A stretch of 64,000 bases of DNA from Halovenus sp037080055 (GCF_037080055.1 NZ_JBAOJI010000004.1:62001-126000); one strand, 5' to 3'; positions 31,864-41,097 are shown, numbered from the stretch's first letter. Numbers and translations are program-made. Notes: generated by a model from the letters alone, not told the origin.

Positions 31864-32254
31864 TTGCCGTCCACGGACCGACGCCGTGGATCGCCGTGAG
31901 TTCGTCGACCACCGCCTCGTCGCCCAGTGCCGCGAAATACTGTCGGTCGTACCCCTCCCGCTGGTAGGCCTCAGCGACCGCCCGGACGTACTCGGTTTTC
32001 GCTTCGGAGAGGCCGGCATCCTGAAGGGTGGCCGCCCCCGCGGCAAGAATCCCGGCAGGAGTTACCTCGACGGCGTCGAAGAGGCGTTCTTGGATCGCCG
32101 CGGCGGCATCCATCGACACCTGCTGGCGGAGCAGGGAGACGATCAGCCGCTCGAAGGTGTCTTCGGCGGGGTCGAGTTCGAGCGGGCCGAACTCCCGGAC
32201 GTACGGTTCGAGCGCCGGATCGGCGCGGAGATGATCGAGTGTCTGCTGGTCCAT
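31851..32254 (-). pseudogene. alkA: 5' part of DNA-3-methyladenine glycosylase (alkA), split by integration
   Basis: This fragment encodes residues 1-134 of the glycosylase: it begins MDQQTLDHLRADPALEPYV, has LIVSLLRQQVSMDAAAAIQERL and the helix-hairpin-helix AIHGVGPWTAKMFL. After the att core the frame runs into the element and stops after I-G-C, giving a 137-residue truncated product. The catalytic aspartate lies in the other fragment (28222-28409), so neither half can be active alone. The native gene would excise methylated purines from DNA. It is divergent from pelA, so its promoter is probably intact. Confidence 0.9.
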
Positions 32255-32345
32255 CGGGCGGGAGAAGGAGGCGAGTGGGCTTCAGCGACACGGCTCGGCA
32301 GGGACAATCACCAGCCACTTATCGCCCGCCGACCGAACCACAGGT

Positions 32346-33413
32346 ATGCGCATTGCCGATTCGGAGCAGGTCGAGGGCGGCCGGGAACGGCTGACACTCG
32401 TTCCCGAAAGTCTCGACGATCTCTGGCATCTCTCACACGTCATCGAGCCCGGCGATACAGTCTCGGGCGATACCACCCGCCGGATCCAGCGAAACGACGA
32501 ACAGCTTCGCGATACCGGCGGCGAGCGTGAACACATCTGGGCCGCGATCACCGTCGAGGATGTCGAGTTCGCCCGCTTCGCCAACCGCTTGCGAGTCGGG
32601 GGCGAGATCGTCGACTGCTCACGAGAGGATCAACTCGGCCACCACCACACGCTGAACGTCGAGGAACACACCGAACTCGACGTTACCAAACGCTTCAAAC
32701 CGGACCAGCGCGACCGGATCGAAGAAGCGGTGGAGGCGACGGACAACCCCGACATCGCCATCGCCACCGTCGAGGAAGGACAGGCCTACGTCCACACGGT
32801 CGCCCAGTACGGTACCGAAGAGCGAGCGTCGATCACCGCCCCGACCGGCAAAGGCGAGTACGCGCAACCCCGCTCGGAGCTCTTTCAGGAGCTGACGGAC
32901 ATTCTCAAACGGCAGGACGTGGAGGCGATCATCCTCGCCGGACCTGGCTTCACCAAACAGGATGCGCTGGAGTACATCGAGGAGAACAGTCAGGACCTGA
33001 CCGACCGGATCACGACCGTCGACACGTCGGCCGTCGGTGATCGGGGCGTCCACGAGGTGCTCAAGCGTGGAGCGGTCGAGGACGTGCAGAAGGAGACCCG
33101 GATCGCCGAGGAGTCAGATTACATCGATAAACTGATGGATCGGATCGCCGAGGGTTCGAAGGTCGCCTACGGCCCCGAAGAAGTCGAGAAGGCCGCAGAG
33201 TATGGCGCAATCGAGCAGTTGCTCGTGTTGGATAGCGACCTGCGCGAGCAGCGCGCCGGCGAGGGTGACTGGGCTATCGACGTCGACCACGTCATCGAGA
33301 CGACCGAGCAGAAAGGTGGGGAAGTGACCGTCTTTTCGAGCGATTTCGACCCCGGCCAACAGCTCTCGAATCTCGGCGGAATCGCCGCACTGCTTCGGTA
33401 TCGGCTGGAATAA
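32346..33413 (+). CDS. pelA: mRNA surveillance protein pelota (Dom34 homologue)
   Basis: A 355-residue three-domain ribosome-rescue factor. The N-terminal Sm-like domain contains LVPESLDDLWHLSHVIEPGD and GDTTRR. The eRF1-like central domain holds FTKQDALEYI but no GGQ, as expected for pelota. The C-terminal L7Ae-like domain includes YGPEEVEKAAEYGAIEQLLV and ends LGGIAALLRYRLE. It binds stalled ribosomes with aEF1A/aABCE1. TATA ACTTATCG (~32317-32324) supports the leaderless ATG. Confidence 0.94.
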   Translation: MRIADSEQVEGGRERLTLVPESLDDLWHLSHVIEPGDTVSGDTTRRIQRNDEQLRDTGGEREHIWAAITVEDVEFARFANRLRVGGEIVDCSREDQLGHHHTLNVEEHTELDVTKRFKPDQRDRIEEAVEATDNPDIAIATVEEGQAYVHTVAQYGTEERASITAPTGKGEYAQPRSELFQELTDILKRQDVEAIILAGPGFTKQDALEYIEENSQDLTDRITTVDTSAVGDRGVHEVLKRGAVEDVQKETRIAEESDYIDKLMDRIAEGSKVAYGPEEVEKAAEYGAIEQLLVLDSDLREQRAGEGDWAIDVDHVIETTEQKGGEVTVFSSDFDPGQQLSNLGGIAALLRYRLE

Positions 33414-33489
33414 TCAAATGCTGTAACGCGGCGAAACCATTTTTTGCGTCCACTGCGAGTTCCAATCAGAAGTGGGGACCTAAGGGAGA

Positions 33490-34734
33490 ATGCCACCAGA
33501 TCAACAATCTGACGACCGGACGGCCCGCGAGCGGACAGTCAAGACGGCCGGCCGAATCGTCAAATATAGCCGGGAGATCTACCATCTCGAGTCGGTCGAA
33601 GAAGTCGCAAACATGACGCTGGAGGCGGCCCCGCATTTCATCGATGGGCATCCGTCACCGACCGTCGTAGAGATTCGCCGCGACGACGACCTCCGCGTGC
33701 TGGGGAGCATGCGCTCCGAACTGGCGATCGGTGACGACCCCGGCTCACTCGCCCGGACAGCCTACGAAACCGGGACCGTGACCATCTGTGCCGAAGACGG
33801 CACGGAAGTCGGCTACGACGAGGACGTGACCGTCGTCGACCCCGCAGAGTACGCGGAAGGCGAGTTCGGCGGGGTGACGATTGCAGCACCGACAGTCTAC
33901 TCCGACGAGATGGGTGATTCCGGCGCAATACTGCTCTTGCACTGGGGTTCACTCGACCGGATCGAGGAGTATCACGTCCGGCCGGTCGACTATCTTGCCG
34001 AACACGTCGCGACGGCAATCGTCAACATCCGGTCGCGCGAACGCCTCGAACGGGCGCGCAACGATCTGGCGAAACGAAAGGAGATGGTCGAGGTCTACGA
34101 CCGACTGCTGCGACACGACCTCGGTAACGATCTGCAGGTGATCACCGGCTTTTCGGACGCGGTCAGTTCGATGGTCGACGACGACGACCAGGCCGGCGAG
34201 TACGCCGAGAAGATCCACCGGACGGCCCGCAGTGCTGCGGAATTGATCGACAACGTCGGCGATACGGTCAAGATGCTCAAAGAAGAGAAGGGCCGGCCAG
34301 AAGCCAGGAATCTCGAACCGATTCTCACCGAGGTCGTCGAAAATGTCGATACGAAATTCGAGGAGTTGACCGTCGAGTACGATCCCGAGGCCTTCGAGGT
34401 CGAGGCCTACGTGGGTGATCTGATCGACTCAGTGTTCACCAATATCCTCTCGAACGCCGCCGTCCACAACGACGAACCAGTCACAGTTCGACTCTATGCC
34501 GGCGAACCCACACCCGAAACAGTCGTCGTCGGGATGGCCGACGATGGCAAGGGCGTCGCCGAGGAGATCCGTGATGAAATCTTCGAGATGGGACAGAAAG
34601 GCCCGGAAAGCGAAGGGACAGGCTTTGGCCTCGGCCTCGCCAGAACGCTGGTCGAATCCTACGGCGGTGAGATTACAGTGCAGGACAGCGAATACGGCGG
34701 AGCCGACTTCAGAATCACGCTCGAACGTGCCTAG
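33490..34734 (+). CDS. GAF-domain sensor histidine kinase (soluble)
   Basis: A 414-residue protein. Residues ~20-185 form a GAF-like sensor (VANMTLEAAPHFIDGHPSPT through LLLHWGSLDRIEEYHVRPVD and VATAIVNIRSRERLERA). H-box LLRHDLGNDLQ lies near residue 215. HATPase motifs are TNILSNAAVHND, ADDGKGVAEEI and GTGFGLGLARTLVESYGG. It has no TM helix. The last base triplet TAG overlaps the opposing gene's stop within the palindrome CTAG (34731-34734). The signal and partner regulator are unknown. Confidence 0.9.
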   Translation: MPPDQQSDDRTARERTVKTAGRIVKYSREIYHLESVEEVANMTLEAAPHFIDGHPSPTVVEIRRDDDLRVLGSMRSELAIGDDPGSLARTAYETGTVTICAEDGTEVGYDEDVTVVDPAEYAEGEFGGVTIAAPTVYSDEMGDSGAILLLHWGSLDRIEEYHVRPVDYLAEHVATAIVNIRSRERLERARNDLAKRKEMVEVYDRLLRHDLGNDLQVITGFSDAVSSMVDDDDQAGEYAEKIHRTARSAAELIDNVGDTVKMLKEEKGRPEARNLEPILTEVVENVDTKFEELTVEYDPEAFEVEAYVGDLIDSVFTNILSNAAVHNDEPVTVRLYAGEPTPETVVVGMADDGKGVAEEIRDEIFEMGQKGPESEGTGFGLGLARTLVESYGGEITVQDSEYGGADFRITLERA

Positions 34735-34940
34735 CGGTCGAGCGCGTCGATATCGTCTGCAGTCACTTCTCGCTCGTCAGGGAGCGCTTCCATACACTCG
34801 TAACAGAGGAAATGTTCGGTCCCGTCGGCGAGTTCGACTGTCATCCCCTCGGTGGGTTTGGTCTCGAGCGTCCAGATGTTGGCAATGCCGCCGCCGATGT
34901 TGACCGGCCGCCCACAACCATCGCACGGTTCTTTCGCCAT
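34731..34940 (-). CDS. Small zinc-finger-like protein
   Basis: A 69-residue protein from ATG 34940. It has two cysteine pairs, EPCDGCGRPV near the N-terminus and FLCYECMEAL in the second half, suitable for one zinc ribbon. The remainder is acidic. No function is known to me. A longer frame starts at 34964 but adds only a non-conserved-looking tail. It ends tail-to-tail with the GAF kinase, sharing 4 bp. Confidence 0.75.
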   Translation of the reverse strand: MAKEPCDGCGRPVNIGGGIANIWTLETKPTEGMTVELADGTEHFLCYECMEALPDEREVTADDIDALDR

Positions 34941-35019
34941 ATCAGGAGGTAGGACGGTGGACACTAACGCCTTTCGCGCTGACCCTCACACATAAAGTAG
35001 AGATCTGTCTACACACAAC

Positions 35020-35352
35020 ATGGGAACAGCCCGACAGCTCGGATTGGACAGTCTCGGTGTACCTCCCGCAAAATTCACGGCGTACGCGGTGATCTACTGT
35101 GGGGTCGTGACGCTCTTTCACGGCGTGTTGGCGTTCATCTTCGTCAACTCCCTGCGACTGAATCTCGCCGGCGTGGGGGCACTCTGTGTCGGCCTCATCG
35201 GTGTCGTCGTCGTTGGGGTCGGCGTCGATCAGTTGCGGTCGGCACCCCCGTCGCTGAACCGCCACCAGTACGATACCTACGAGTACATCGTCGGTGGATT
35301 CGCGGCGATGGCGACGGTGTTTCTGCTGGTGTCGTTTCTCGTCGTCGTGTGA
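35020..35352 (+). CDS. Three-TM membrane protein of unknown function
   Basis: A 110-residue protein with TM helices at about residues 20-44 (AYAVIYCGVVTLFHGVLAFI), 48-70 (LAGVGALCVGLIGVVVVGVG) and 88-110 (IVGGFAAMATVFLLVSFLVV). There is no recognisable motif. TATA-like ATAAAGTA (~34992-34999) is ~26 nt upstream of the ATG. It precedes the acyl-CoA ligase by ~110 nt with its own promoter, so it is probably separate. Confidence 0.7.
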   Translation: MGTARQLGLDSLGVPPAKFTAYAVIYCGVVTLFHGVLAFIFVNSLRLNLAGVGALCVGLIGVVVVGVGVDQLRSAPPSLNRHQYDTYEYIVGGFAAMATVFLLVSFLVVV

Positions 35353-35463
35353 TCACCGCCGTTGTCGGCCGGACTGTCGCGCCGGACCGACAGCAGGCAG
35401 GCGATGAGTGGGAGCGTTGGCATGAAGTTTTATACCATGTTGCGCGGTATGTGTGTTCAGACC

Positions 35464-37113
35464 ATGGAATACTACGAGGGAGAGCGGGTCGAGCACATGG
35501 GGGTGCTCCCGCGAATGGCTGCAGACCGATATACAGACAAGACGGCGTTCACGTTCATGGGCCAGGAGACGAGTTTCGCGGAACTCGAAGAAGAGTCGAA
35601 CAAGTTCGCGAACGTGCTCATCGATCAGGGGGTCGAACCGGGGGACAGAGTTGGGCTGTTCATCCCGAACACGCCGCGGTTCCCGATTTCCTATTTCGCG
35701 ACGATCAAAGCCGGTGCTGTCGCGACGCCGCTGAACCTGCGGATGGATCCCGAAACGCTGGGCTACGTCGTCCAGGATGCGGGTATCGACGTACTCGTCG
35801 GCTCGCCGTACGTCGCCGAAGAAGTCCAGCAACTCGCCGAAGCCGCCGGTGTCGAGACGCTCATCATTCCCGGCATGAGCGACGAGGAGAAGGGAATCGT
35901 CAACTACTCGCACGTAATGGAGGATGCCGACAGCGAGTTCGAAGTCGTCGACCGGGATTTCGGCGACATCGCGGCCCAGCCGTACACGAGCGGGACGACC
36001 GGCAAGCCCAAGGGCGTCATGCTCTCACACCGGAATCTGCTGTCGACACAGGAGAGTTACGACAAGAGCGGACTGGGAATCGACCCCGACGACACGCTGG
36101 TACTCGTCTTGCCGATGTTCCACATCTACGCGCTGAACGCGCTGATGAGTACGTTCGTCATGGCGGGTGCGGAGTTGAATCTCCAGCCACAGCCCGAGCC
36201 CGAGGCGCTGTTGTCGGCAATCGATCAGCACAACGCGACGACGTTCGCCGGCGTGCCCGCACTCTACACGCAGATGTTCCGCGTCTATCGGGAGAACCCC
36301 GACGAATACGATATGTCCTCGCTGGAATACGTCGTCTGTGCAGCCGCGCCGCTGCCGGAGGATACGCGCCAGACGATCATGCGCGAGTGGGACGTGCCGA
36401 TGGTCGAGGGCTGGGGGATGACCGAGACCTCACCCGCAGGCTCGGTCGAACCCGTGTCCGGTGTGAGCAAAGAAGCCGGCTGTGTCGGCCCAGCGCTGCC
36501 CGGCGTCGAACTCAAGATCGTCGATCCGGACACCCGCGAGACGATTCTCCACACTGACGACGTGATTCCGGTTCCCGAGGATGATATCGACTTCGAGGAC
36601 GAGGAGGCGACCACCGGCGAACTGGCGATTCGCGGCCCGCACGTCTTCGAGGGGTACTACAACAAACCGGAGAAGACTGCGGCCGTCACAGACGACGACG
36701 GCTGGTTCTACACCGAAGACGTTGCCCGCATCGACGAAGACGGCTACATCTGGATCGTCGACCGGGCCGACGACATGATCATCGCCGGCGGAGAGAACAT
36801 CTATCCCGCAGAAGTCGAGGACGCGCTGTACGAACACCCCGACGTGGCCGAGGCGGGTGTCGCTGCTGCGCCCCACGAGGTCAAGGGCGAAGCGCCAGTC
36901 GCCTTCGTCGTTCTCGAGGAAGGCGCAGACGTGACCGAAGACGAACTCCGGGAGTTCACGCTCGACCACGTCGCGACGTACGCGCATCCTCGACGAGTCT
37001 TCTTCGTCGACGAACTGCCGCGCAGCGCCACGGCGAAAGTCCAGCGCTACGCGCTCGAAGAGATGGCCGAAGAGCGACTCGACGAACCGCTAGACTCCTC
37101 GGACACGCTGTAA
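35464..37113 (+). CDS. Long-chain fatty-acid-CoA ligase family protein
   Basis: A 549-residue adenylate-forming ligase. It has P-loop YTSGTTGKPKG (174-184), VEGWGMTETSP (A5), GWFYTEDVARIDEDGYIWI and GGENIYPAEVEDALYEHPDV (hinge and A8), and catalytic-lysine segment LPRSATAKVQRYAL. The sequence resembles long/medium-chain acyl-CoA synthetases more than the acetate type at 9362. ATG 35464 is chosen over frame starts at 35362-35449 because TATA GTTTTATA (~35427-35434) is ~30 nt upstream. It is monocistronic. Confidence 0.9.
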   Translation: MEYYEGERVEHMGVLPRMAADRYTDKTAFTFMGQETSFAELEEESNKFANVLIDQGVEPGDRVGLFIPNTPRFPISYFATIKAGAVATPLNLRMDPETLGYVVQDAGIDVLVGSPYVAEEVQQLAEAAGVETLIIPGMSDEEKGIVNYSHVMEDADSEFEVVDRDFGDIAAQPYTSGTTGKPKGVMLSHRNLLSTQESYDKSGLGIDPDDTLVLVLPMFHIYALNALMSTFVMAGAELNLQPQPEPEALLSAIDQHNATTFAGVPALYTQMFRVYRENPDEYDMSSLEYVVCAAAPLPEDTRQTIMREWDVPMVEGWGMTETSPAGSVEPVSGVSKEAGCVGPALPGVELKIVDPDTRETILHTDDVIPVPEDDIDFEDEEATTGELAIRGPHVFEGYYNKPEKTAAVTDDDGWFYTEDVARIDEDGYIWIVDRADDMIIAGGENIYPAEVEDALYEHPDVAEAGVAAAPHEVKGEAPVAFVVLEEGADVTEDELREFTLDHVATYAHPRRVFFVDELPRSATAKVQRYALEEMAEERLDEPLDSSDTL

Positions 37114-37201
37114 CCGAGGACGCGCGCCGCGTGGCATAGATTGAATTGGCAGCCGGCTAAGGGTCAGATATGGCAGCTGCCGACGGCTCGGACTCGACGC
37201 G

Positions 37202-37575
37202 GTGACGATCACAAAACGCGGTGTCGTCGCACTCGTTCTCGGACTGCTCGTCAACTTCGCAATCGTCCAGTCCGTGTTCACCTTCGATCTGACGGGCTCG
37301 ACGGAGGACATCGAATTCTGGTCGACGACTATCGGCGTCACGGGGCAACCGTCGTCTACGCGCTCGTTGCGCGACGTTCGTCGGAGCCAAACAGGCTCTT
37401 CGTTCGCGTCGCGGTCGTCGCGCTGCTGCTCTCCTTTCTCCCGAATATCGGGCTCATCCTCTCGCCAGACGGCCCGGCGACTGACGAGGTGCTCGTATTG
37501 ATGAGTATGCACTTCCCGCTGGCCGTGACGTGTGTGGCGTCGTTGACCGGCTGGCTGTTCGAGTTTGGCGACTGA
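37202..37575 (+). pseudogene. Frameshifted DUF6069-like membrane protein
   Basis: Two overlapping frames together make one four-TM protein. 37202 onward gives MTITKRGVVALVLGLLVNFA through the T-T-I-G-V-T segment. A different frame then continues G-A-T-V-V-Y-A-L-V and ends LTGWLFEFGD at 37575. The switch lies in the GGGG run near 37340; adding one G restores a 124-residue protein, matching the haloarchaeal DUF6069 layout as I recall it. An ATG at 37170 in a third frame could mark the true start if a second G was lost near 37201. It is either a decayed gene or a sequencing error. Confidence 0.7.
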
Positions 37576-38706
37576 TTACCGCTCGGGATAGTTCTCTAAG
37601 GCCTCCTCCAGTCGGTCGCGCTCTGCGCGCAGTTCGGCGAGTTCGTCTTCGATAGCCTCTGACTGCAGCCGTTCGCGTTCCTCGGCGCTGAGTTCCTGGC
37701 GGACGACGGCGCTGTTTCGCAGGCGTTCGTAGTCGGTCTCGCGGGGGAGAGACTCGACCTCGCGGAGCTGTTCGACGACAGCGGGGTCGATGCGGTTGAC
37801 GGCGGCGGTCAACTCCCGACAGCGATACCGGAGTTCCTCAGCCGACAGCGGCGGCCACTCGATCGTGAGCGGGTCTCCATCGAGTGCCTCCAGGTACGCC
37901 CGATGGCCCTCGATTGCGTGTTTGAGTTTGTTCGGGTCGTCGACGTAGTGGTCGAGTTTCGAGCGGGAGTAATCTGCGTATTCGAGAATCGTCGCAATCG
38001 GCTCCTCGCCCGTGGGGTTGTCCTCGATGTACTCGGCGACATCTCGAGGTGGGGACTCGAACTCGACGAGCGGGTACGCTTCCATCTCGTCGAGGAACCG
38101 GACGACTTCGCGGGCCGAGGCCGACCGTTTGAACTCCCGGAAGGCTGCTTTCACAGCGTCGTTGTACTCCTGGATCGGCTCTTCGAGCCGTTCGATGGGT
38201 GCATCGAGGTCCGCCTCAGCCAGTTCGGCCAGTCGTTCGAGGTCGTCGATTTCCGCCTCGCACTCGCGGATGCGGGCCCTGACATCTCGGCGGGCCTTGC
38301 GGTAGGCGTCGAGTGCCTCGTCGCGGTCGCCGAGCCACTCGGCCAGATCCGCGACGGGGTCGAGTTGGTCGTAGACGTGCTCGAAGTCGGAGTCGCTGAA
38401 CCACTTCTGCTGGAGATACTCGTCGCACTCCTCGAAGATGTCGGCGTGGAGCACGTCGTCGGGAATCGCGGTCATTACCCGGTCGATCTCGCTCTGGAAC
38501 TCGACGATGGTCTGGATGTCACCGTCGTCGCCGGTCACCTGATCCTGGTAGATGTCGAGTACCTCGTAGAACGAGTCGTAGGCCTCGGTGAGGTCGGCAA
38601 GTTCGTCTTCGCCGTACTCCTCGACGCGGCGCTGTCGGCGGTCGAGTTCTTCCTCACAGCGTTCGAGCTCGGCAATCAGCTCGTGCCGAGAGTCACTCGT
38701 AGACAT
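37576..38706 (-). CDS. Coiled-coil protein downstream of hisI, unknown function
   Basis: A 376-residue acidic, almost wholly helical protein. It has long Glu/Arg/Leu heptad stretches (LIAELERCEEELDRRQRRVE at the start, ELRAERDRLEEALENYPER at the end) and a central segment with YADYSRSKLDHYVDDPNKLK. There is no TM helix. ATG 38706 lies 14 nt inside hisI, so expression is coupled to histidine synthesis. No function is known to me; a structural or SMC-like accessory role is only a guess. It abuts the frameshifted DUF6069 gene tail-to-tail. Confidence 0.8.
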   Translation of the reverse strand: MSTSDSRHELIAELERCEEELDRRQRRVEEYGEDELADLTEAYDSFYEVLDIYQDQVTGDDGDIQTIVEFQSEIDRVMTAIPDDVLHADIFEECDEYLQQKWFSDSDFEHVYDQLDPVADLAEWLGDRDEALDAYRKARRDVRARIRECEAEIDDLERLAELAEADLDAPIERLEEPIQEYNDAVKAAFREFKRSASAREVVRFLDEMEAYPLVEFESPPRDVAEYIEDNPTGEEPIATILEYADYSRSKLDHYVDDPNKLKHAIEGHRAYLEALDGDPLTIEWPPLSAEELRYRCRELTAAVNRIDPAVVEQLREVESLPRETDYERLRNSAVVRQELSAEERERLQSEAIEDELAELRAERDRLEEALENYPER

Positions 38707-39061
38707 CGTCTGGGTCAAAGATTTTCTCGCCCCGGACTTCTCCGTCGATCGATCTGTGGAAACAGGAGTGATAACCGGTGTGACAGGCCCCGCCTTCCTG
38801 CTCGATCAGATACAACAGCGCGTCGCCGTCGCAGTCGACGCGAATCTCCTCGATCTCCTGGGTATGGCCGCTGGTTCCGCCCTTCTTCCAGAGTTCCTCA
38901 CTGCTGCGCGAGTAGTAGTGTGCGAATCCCGTCTCGCGGGTCCGCTCGACCGCTTCCTCGGAGGCGTATGCGAGCATCACCACCTCACCGGAGTCGACAT
39001 CTTGGGCGACCACCGGCAGCAGCGACTGCTCGTCGAATGCGAGTTCTGGAGCGTCGGTCAT
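38693..39061 (-). CDS. hisI: Phosphoribosyl-AMP cyclohydrolase (HisI)
   Basis: A 122-residue enzyme opening the purine ring of PR-AMP in histidine biosynthesis. Signature segments are MLAYASEEAVERTRETGFAH, YYSRSSEELWKKGGTSGHTQ and the metal ligands VDCDGDALL and GACHTGYHSCF (Cys/His/Asp for Zn2+ and Mg2+). It is monofunctional with no HisE fusion. The downstream coiled-coil gene overlaps it by 14 nt. Confidence 0.95.
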   Translation of the reverse strand: MTDAPELAFDEQSLLPVVAQDVDSGEVVMLAYASEEAVERTRETGFAHYYSRSSEELWKKGGTSGHTQEIEEIRVDCDGDALLYLIEQEGGACHTGYHSCFHRSIDGEVRGEKIFDPDDVYE

Positions 39062-39255
39062 ATGTCACCGGTTGCTCCTCATCCGCATAGATCTTGTTTT
39101 CTTGTCTTTTGACAACTTTTCAGTATAAAAACGAAACGAGCGACTGCAAGACCTGTGGTAGCATATCTCATAAATTTCGTCCTTAGTCGGCTGTTCCTGG
39201 AGACTTTCGCCGGGCCTCGTGACCTGGGCGAGGTTGCTGATCGACTCGAACACAC

Positions 39256-39269
39256 ACATTTATATAGAA
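39256..39269 (+). promoter_or_regulatory. Strong TATA box of the thermosome gene
   Basis: ACATTTATATAGAA is a near-consensus haloarchaeal TATA. Centred ~28-30 nt before the ATG at 39293, it predicts a very short leader. Such a strong box fits an abundant, heat-inducible chaperonin. Confidence 0.75.
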
Positions 39270-39292
39270 CCGTATGCAAACTTTCTCTTGAT

Positions 39293-40975
39293 ATGAGTCA
39301 GCAGCAGATGCAGGGCCAGCCCATGATCGTTCTGGGTGACGACGCACAGCGGATGAAGGATGAAAGCGCACAAGAACACAACATTTCGGCCGCACGCGCG
39401 GTCGCCGAATCCGTACGTTCGACACTCGGACCGAAGGGGATGGACAAGATGCTCGTCACGTCGCTGGGGGATATTGTCGTCACGAACGACGGCGTAACGA
39501 TTCTCGAAGAGATGGACATCGACAACCCGACGGCGGAGATGATCGTCGAAGTCGCCGAGACCCAGGAGAGTGAGGCCGGCGACGGAACGACGACTGCAGT
39601 CTCGATCGCGGGCGAGTTGCTGAAAAACGCCGAGGACCTCCTCGAGCAGGATATTCACCCGACAGCCATCATCAAAGGCTTCAACATGGCCGCGGAGAAG
39701 GCCCGTGAAGAACTCGACGACATCGCCGTCGAGATCGAGAGCGACGACACCGAGGTCCTGCGCCAGATCGCCGAGACATCGATGACCGGCAAGGGCGCAG
39801 AACAGCACAAAGAGCACCTCGCACAGCTGGTCACCGACGCCGCGCAGGCAGTCACTGTCGACGCCGACGACGGCTCGACCATCGTCGACCTCGCCTTCCT
39901 GAAAATCGAGACCCAGACCGGCCGCTCCGCGGGCGACTCCGAACTGCTCAACGGCGCGGTCATCGACAAAGACCCCGTCCACGAGGACATGCCGACCAAC
40001 CTCGACGACGCGAGCGCCCTAATCATCGACGAGGCGCTGGAACTCGACGAGGCCGAGGCCGACACGCAGGTCAGCGTCACCGACCCGAACCAGATCCAGG
40101 ACTTCCTCGACCAGGAGGAGAAACAGCTCCGCCAGATGGTCGACCAGATCGTCGACCTCGGTGCCGACGTGGTCTTCTGCCAGAAGGGCATCGACGACAT
40201 GGTTCAGCACTACCTCGCCAAGGAGGGCATCCTCGCACTGCGCCGAGTCAAACGCTCGGACATGGAGTTCCTCCGCGAGGTCCTCGGTGCTGACATCGTC
40301 TCCGATCTCGACACCGCGACCGAAGAGTACCTCGGCACCGGCAGTATGAGTTGGGACGAGGACGAAGAGCTGTTCTACGTCGAGGGCACCGGCGACGAGG
40401 TCCACGGCGTCACCCTGCTGCTCCGCGGCTCGACCGAACACGTCGTCGACGAGATCGAACGCGGCGTTCAGGACGCCCTCGATATGGTCGGCAGCGCAAC
40501 CGGAACCGGACAGGCTCTGCCCGGTGGCGGCGCGCCCGAGGTCGAACTCGCCCGCCGTCTGGACGAGTACGCAGACGGCGTCAGCGGTCGCGAACAGCTC
40601 GCTATCGAAGCCTTCGCCGACTCGCTCGAAATCATCCCGCGCGTGCTCGCGAAGAACGCCGGACTGGACGGCATCGACACGCTGGTCGACCTGCGTGCAG
40701 CCCACCAGAACGGTGAGGAGCGCGCCGGCCTGAACGTCTTCAGCGGCGAAATCGAGGACACCTTCGAGTCTGGTGTCGTCGAGACCGCCGGCGCGAAGAA
40801 GCAGGCAGTCTCCTCAGCTAGCGAGGCCGCGAACCTCGTGCTCAAGATCGACGACATCATCTCCGCCGGCGATCTGTCCACCGAGGGCGACGGCGATGAC
40901 GCGCCCGGCGGTGGCATGGGCGGCGGTATGGGCGGTATGGGCGGTATGGGCGGCGGCATGGGCGGCATGATGTAA
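39293..40975 (+). CDS. Thermosome subunit (group II chaperonin)
   Basis: A 560-residue CCT/thermosome subunit forming double-ring folding chambers with a built-in lid. It starts MSQQQMQGQPMIVLGDDAQR, with RSTLGPKGMDKMLV, nucleotide-binding GDGTTT (96-101), GTGQALPGGGAPEVELARRL and a Gly-Gly-Met-rich C-terminal tail. ATG 39293 is selected because the TATA lies just upstream; the frame to 39155 is only open by chance. Haloarchaea usually have two or three paralogues; which one this is cannot be decided from one sequence. Confidence 0.95.
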   Translation: MSQQQMQGQPMIVLGDDAQRMKDESAQEHNISAARAVAESVRSTLGPKGMDKMLVTSLGDIVVTNDGVTILEEMDIDNPTAEMIVEVAETQESEAGDGTTTAVSIAGELLKNAEDLLEQDIHPTAIIKGFNMAAEKAREELDDIAVEIESDDTEVLRQIAETSMTGKGAEQHKEHLAQLVTDAAQAVTVDADDGSTIVDLAFLKIETQTGRSAGDSELLNGAVIDKDPVHEDMPTNLDDASALIIDEALELDEAEADTQVSVTDPNQIQDFLDQEEKQLRQMVDQIVDLGADVVFCQKGIDDMVQHYLAKEGILALRRVKRSDMEFLREVLGADIVSDLDTATEEYLGTGSMSWDEDEELFYVEGTGDEVHGVTLLLRGSTEHVVDEIERGVQDALDMVGSATGTGQALPGGGAPEVELARRLDEYADGVSGREQLAIEAFADSLEIIPRVLAKNAGLDGIDTLVDLRAAHQNGEERAGLNVFSGEIEDTFESGVVETAGAKKQAVSSASEAANLVLKIDDIISAGDLSTEGDGDDAPGGGMGGGMGGMGGMGGGMGGMM

Positions 40976-40979
40976 GAAG

Positions 40980-41006
40980 CGAGATTCGAGCACCGCGAGA
41001 ATCTCG
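40980..41006 (+). terminator. Stem-loop after the thermosome gene
   Basis: CGAGATT (40980-40986) pairs perfectly with AATCTCG (41000-41006) across a 13-nt loop, starting 5 nt after the stop codon. No T-run follows directly, so it could be a terminator or a 3' stabilising structure. Confidence 0.45.
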
Positions 41007-41082
41007 GAAATGCGAGCGGTGACCGTCAGGGAACCGCGAACAGCGAGGATCGAGCGTAGCGAAGATCTTCTACGTTGTAAAC

Positions 41083-41097
41083 GGGGCGGAACGCCCC
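41083..41097 (+). terminator. G+C hairpin, possible second terminator
   Basis: GGGGCG-GAA-CGCCCC is a perfect 6-bp stem with 3-nt loop in the gap between thermosome and the convergent membrane-protein gene at 41153. Confidence 0.45.

Noticed and set aside
40900..40975. GGM-repeat at the end of the thermosome gene as an unusual repeat
   Set aside because: Gly/Met-rich C-terminal tails are normal in thermosome and GroEL subunits.
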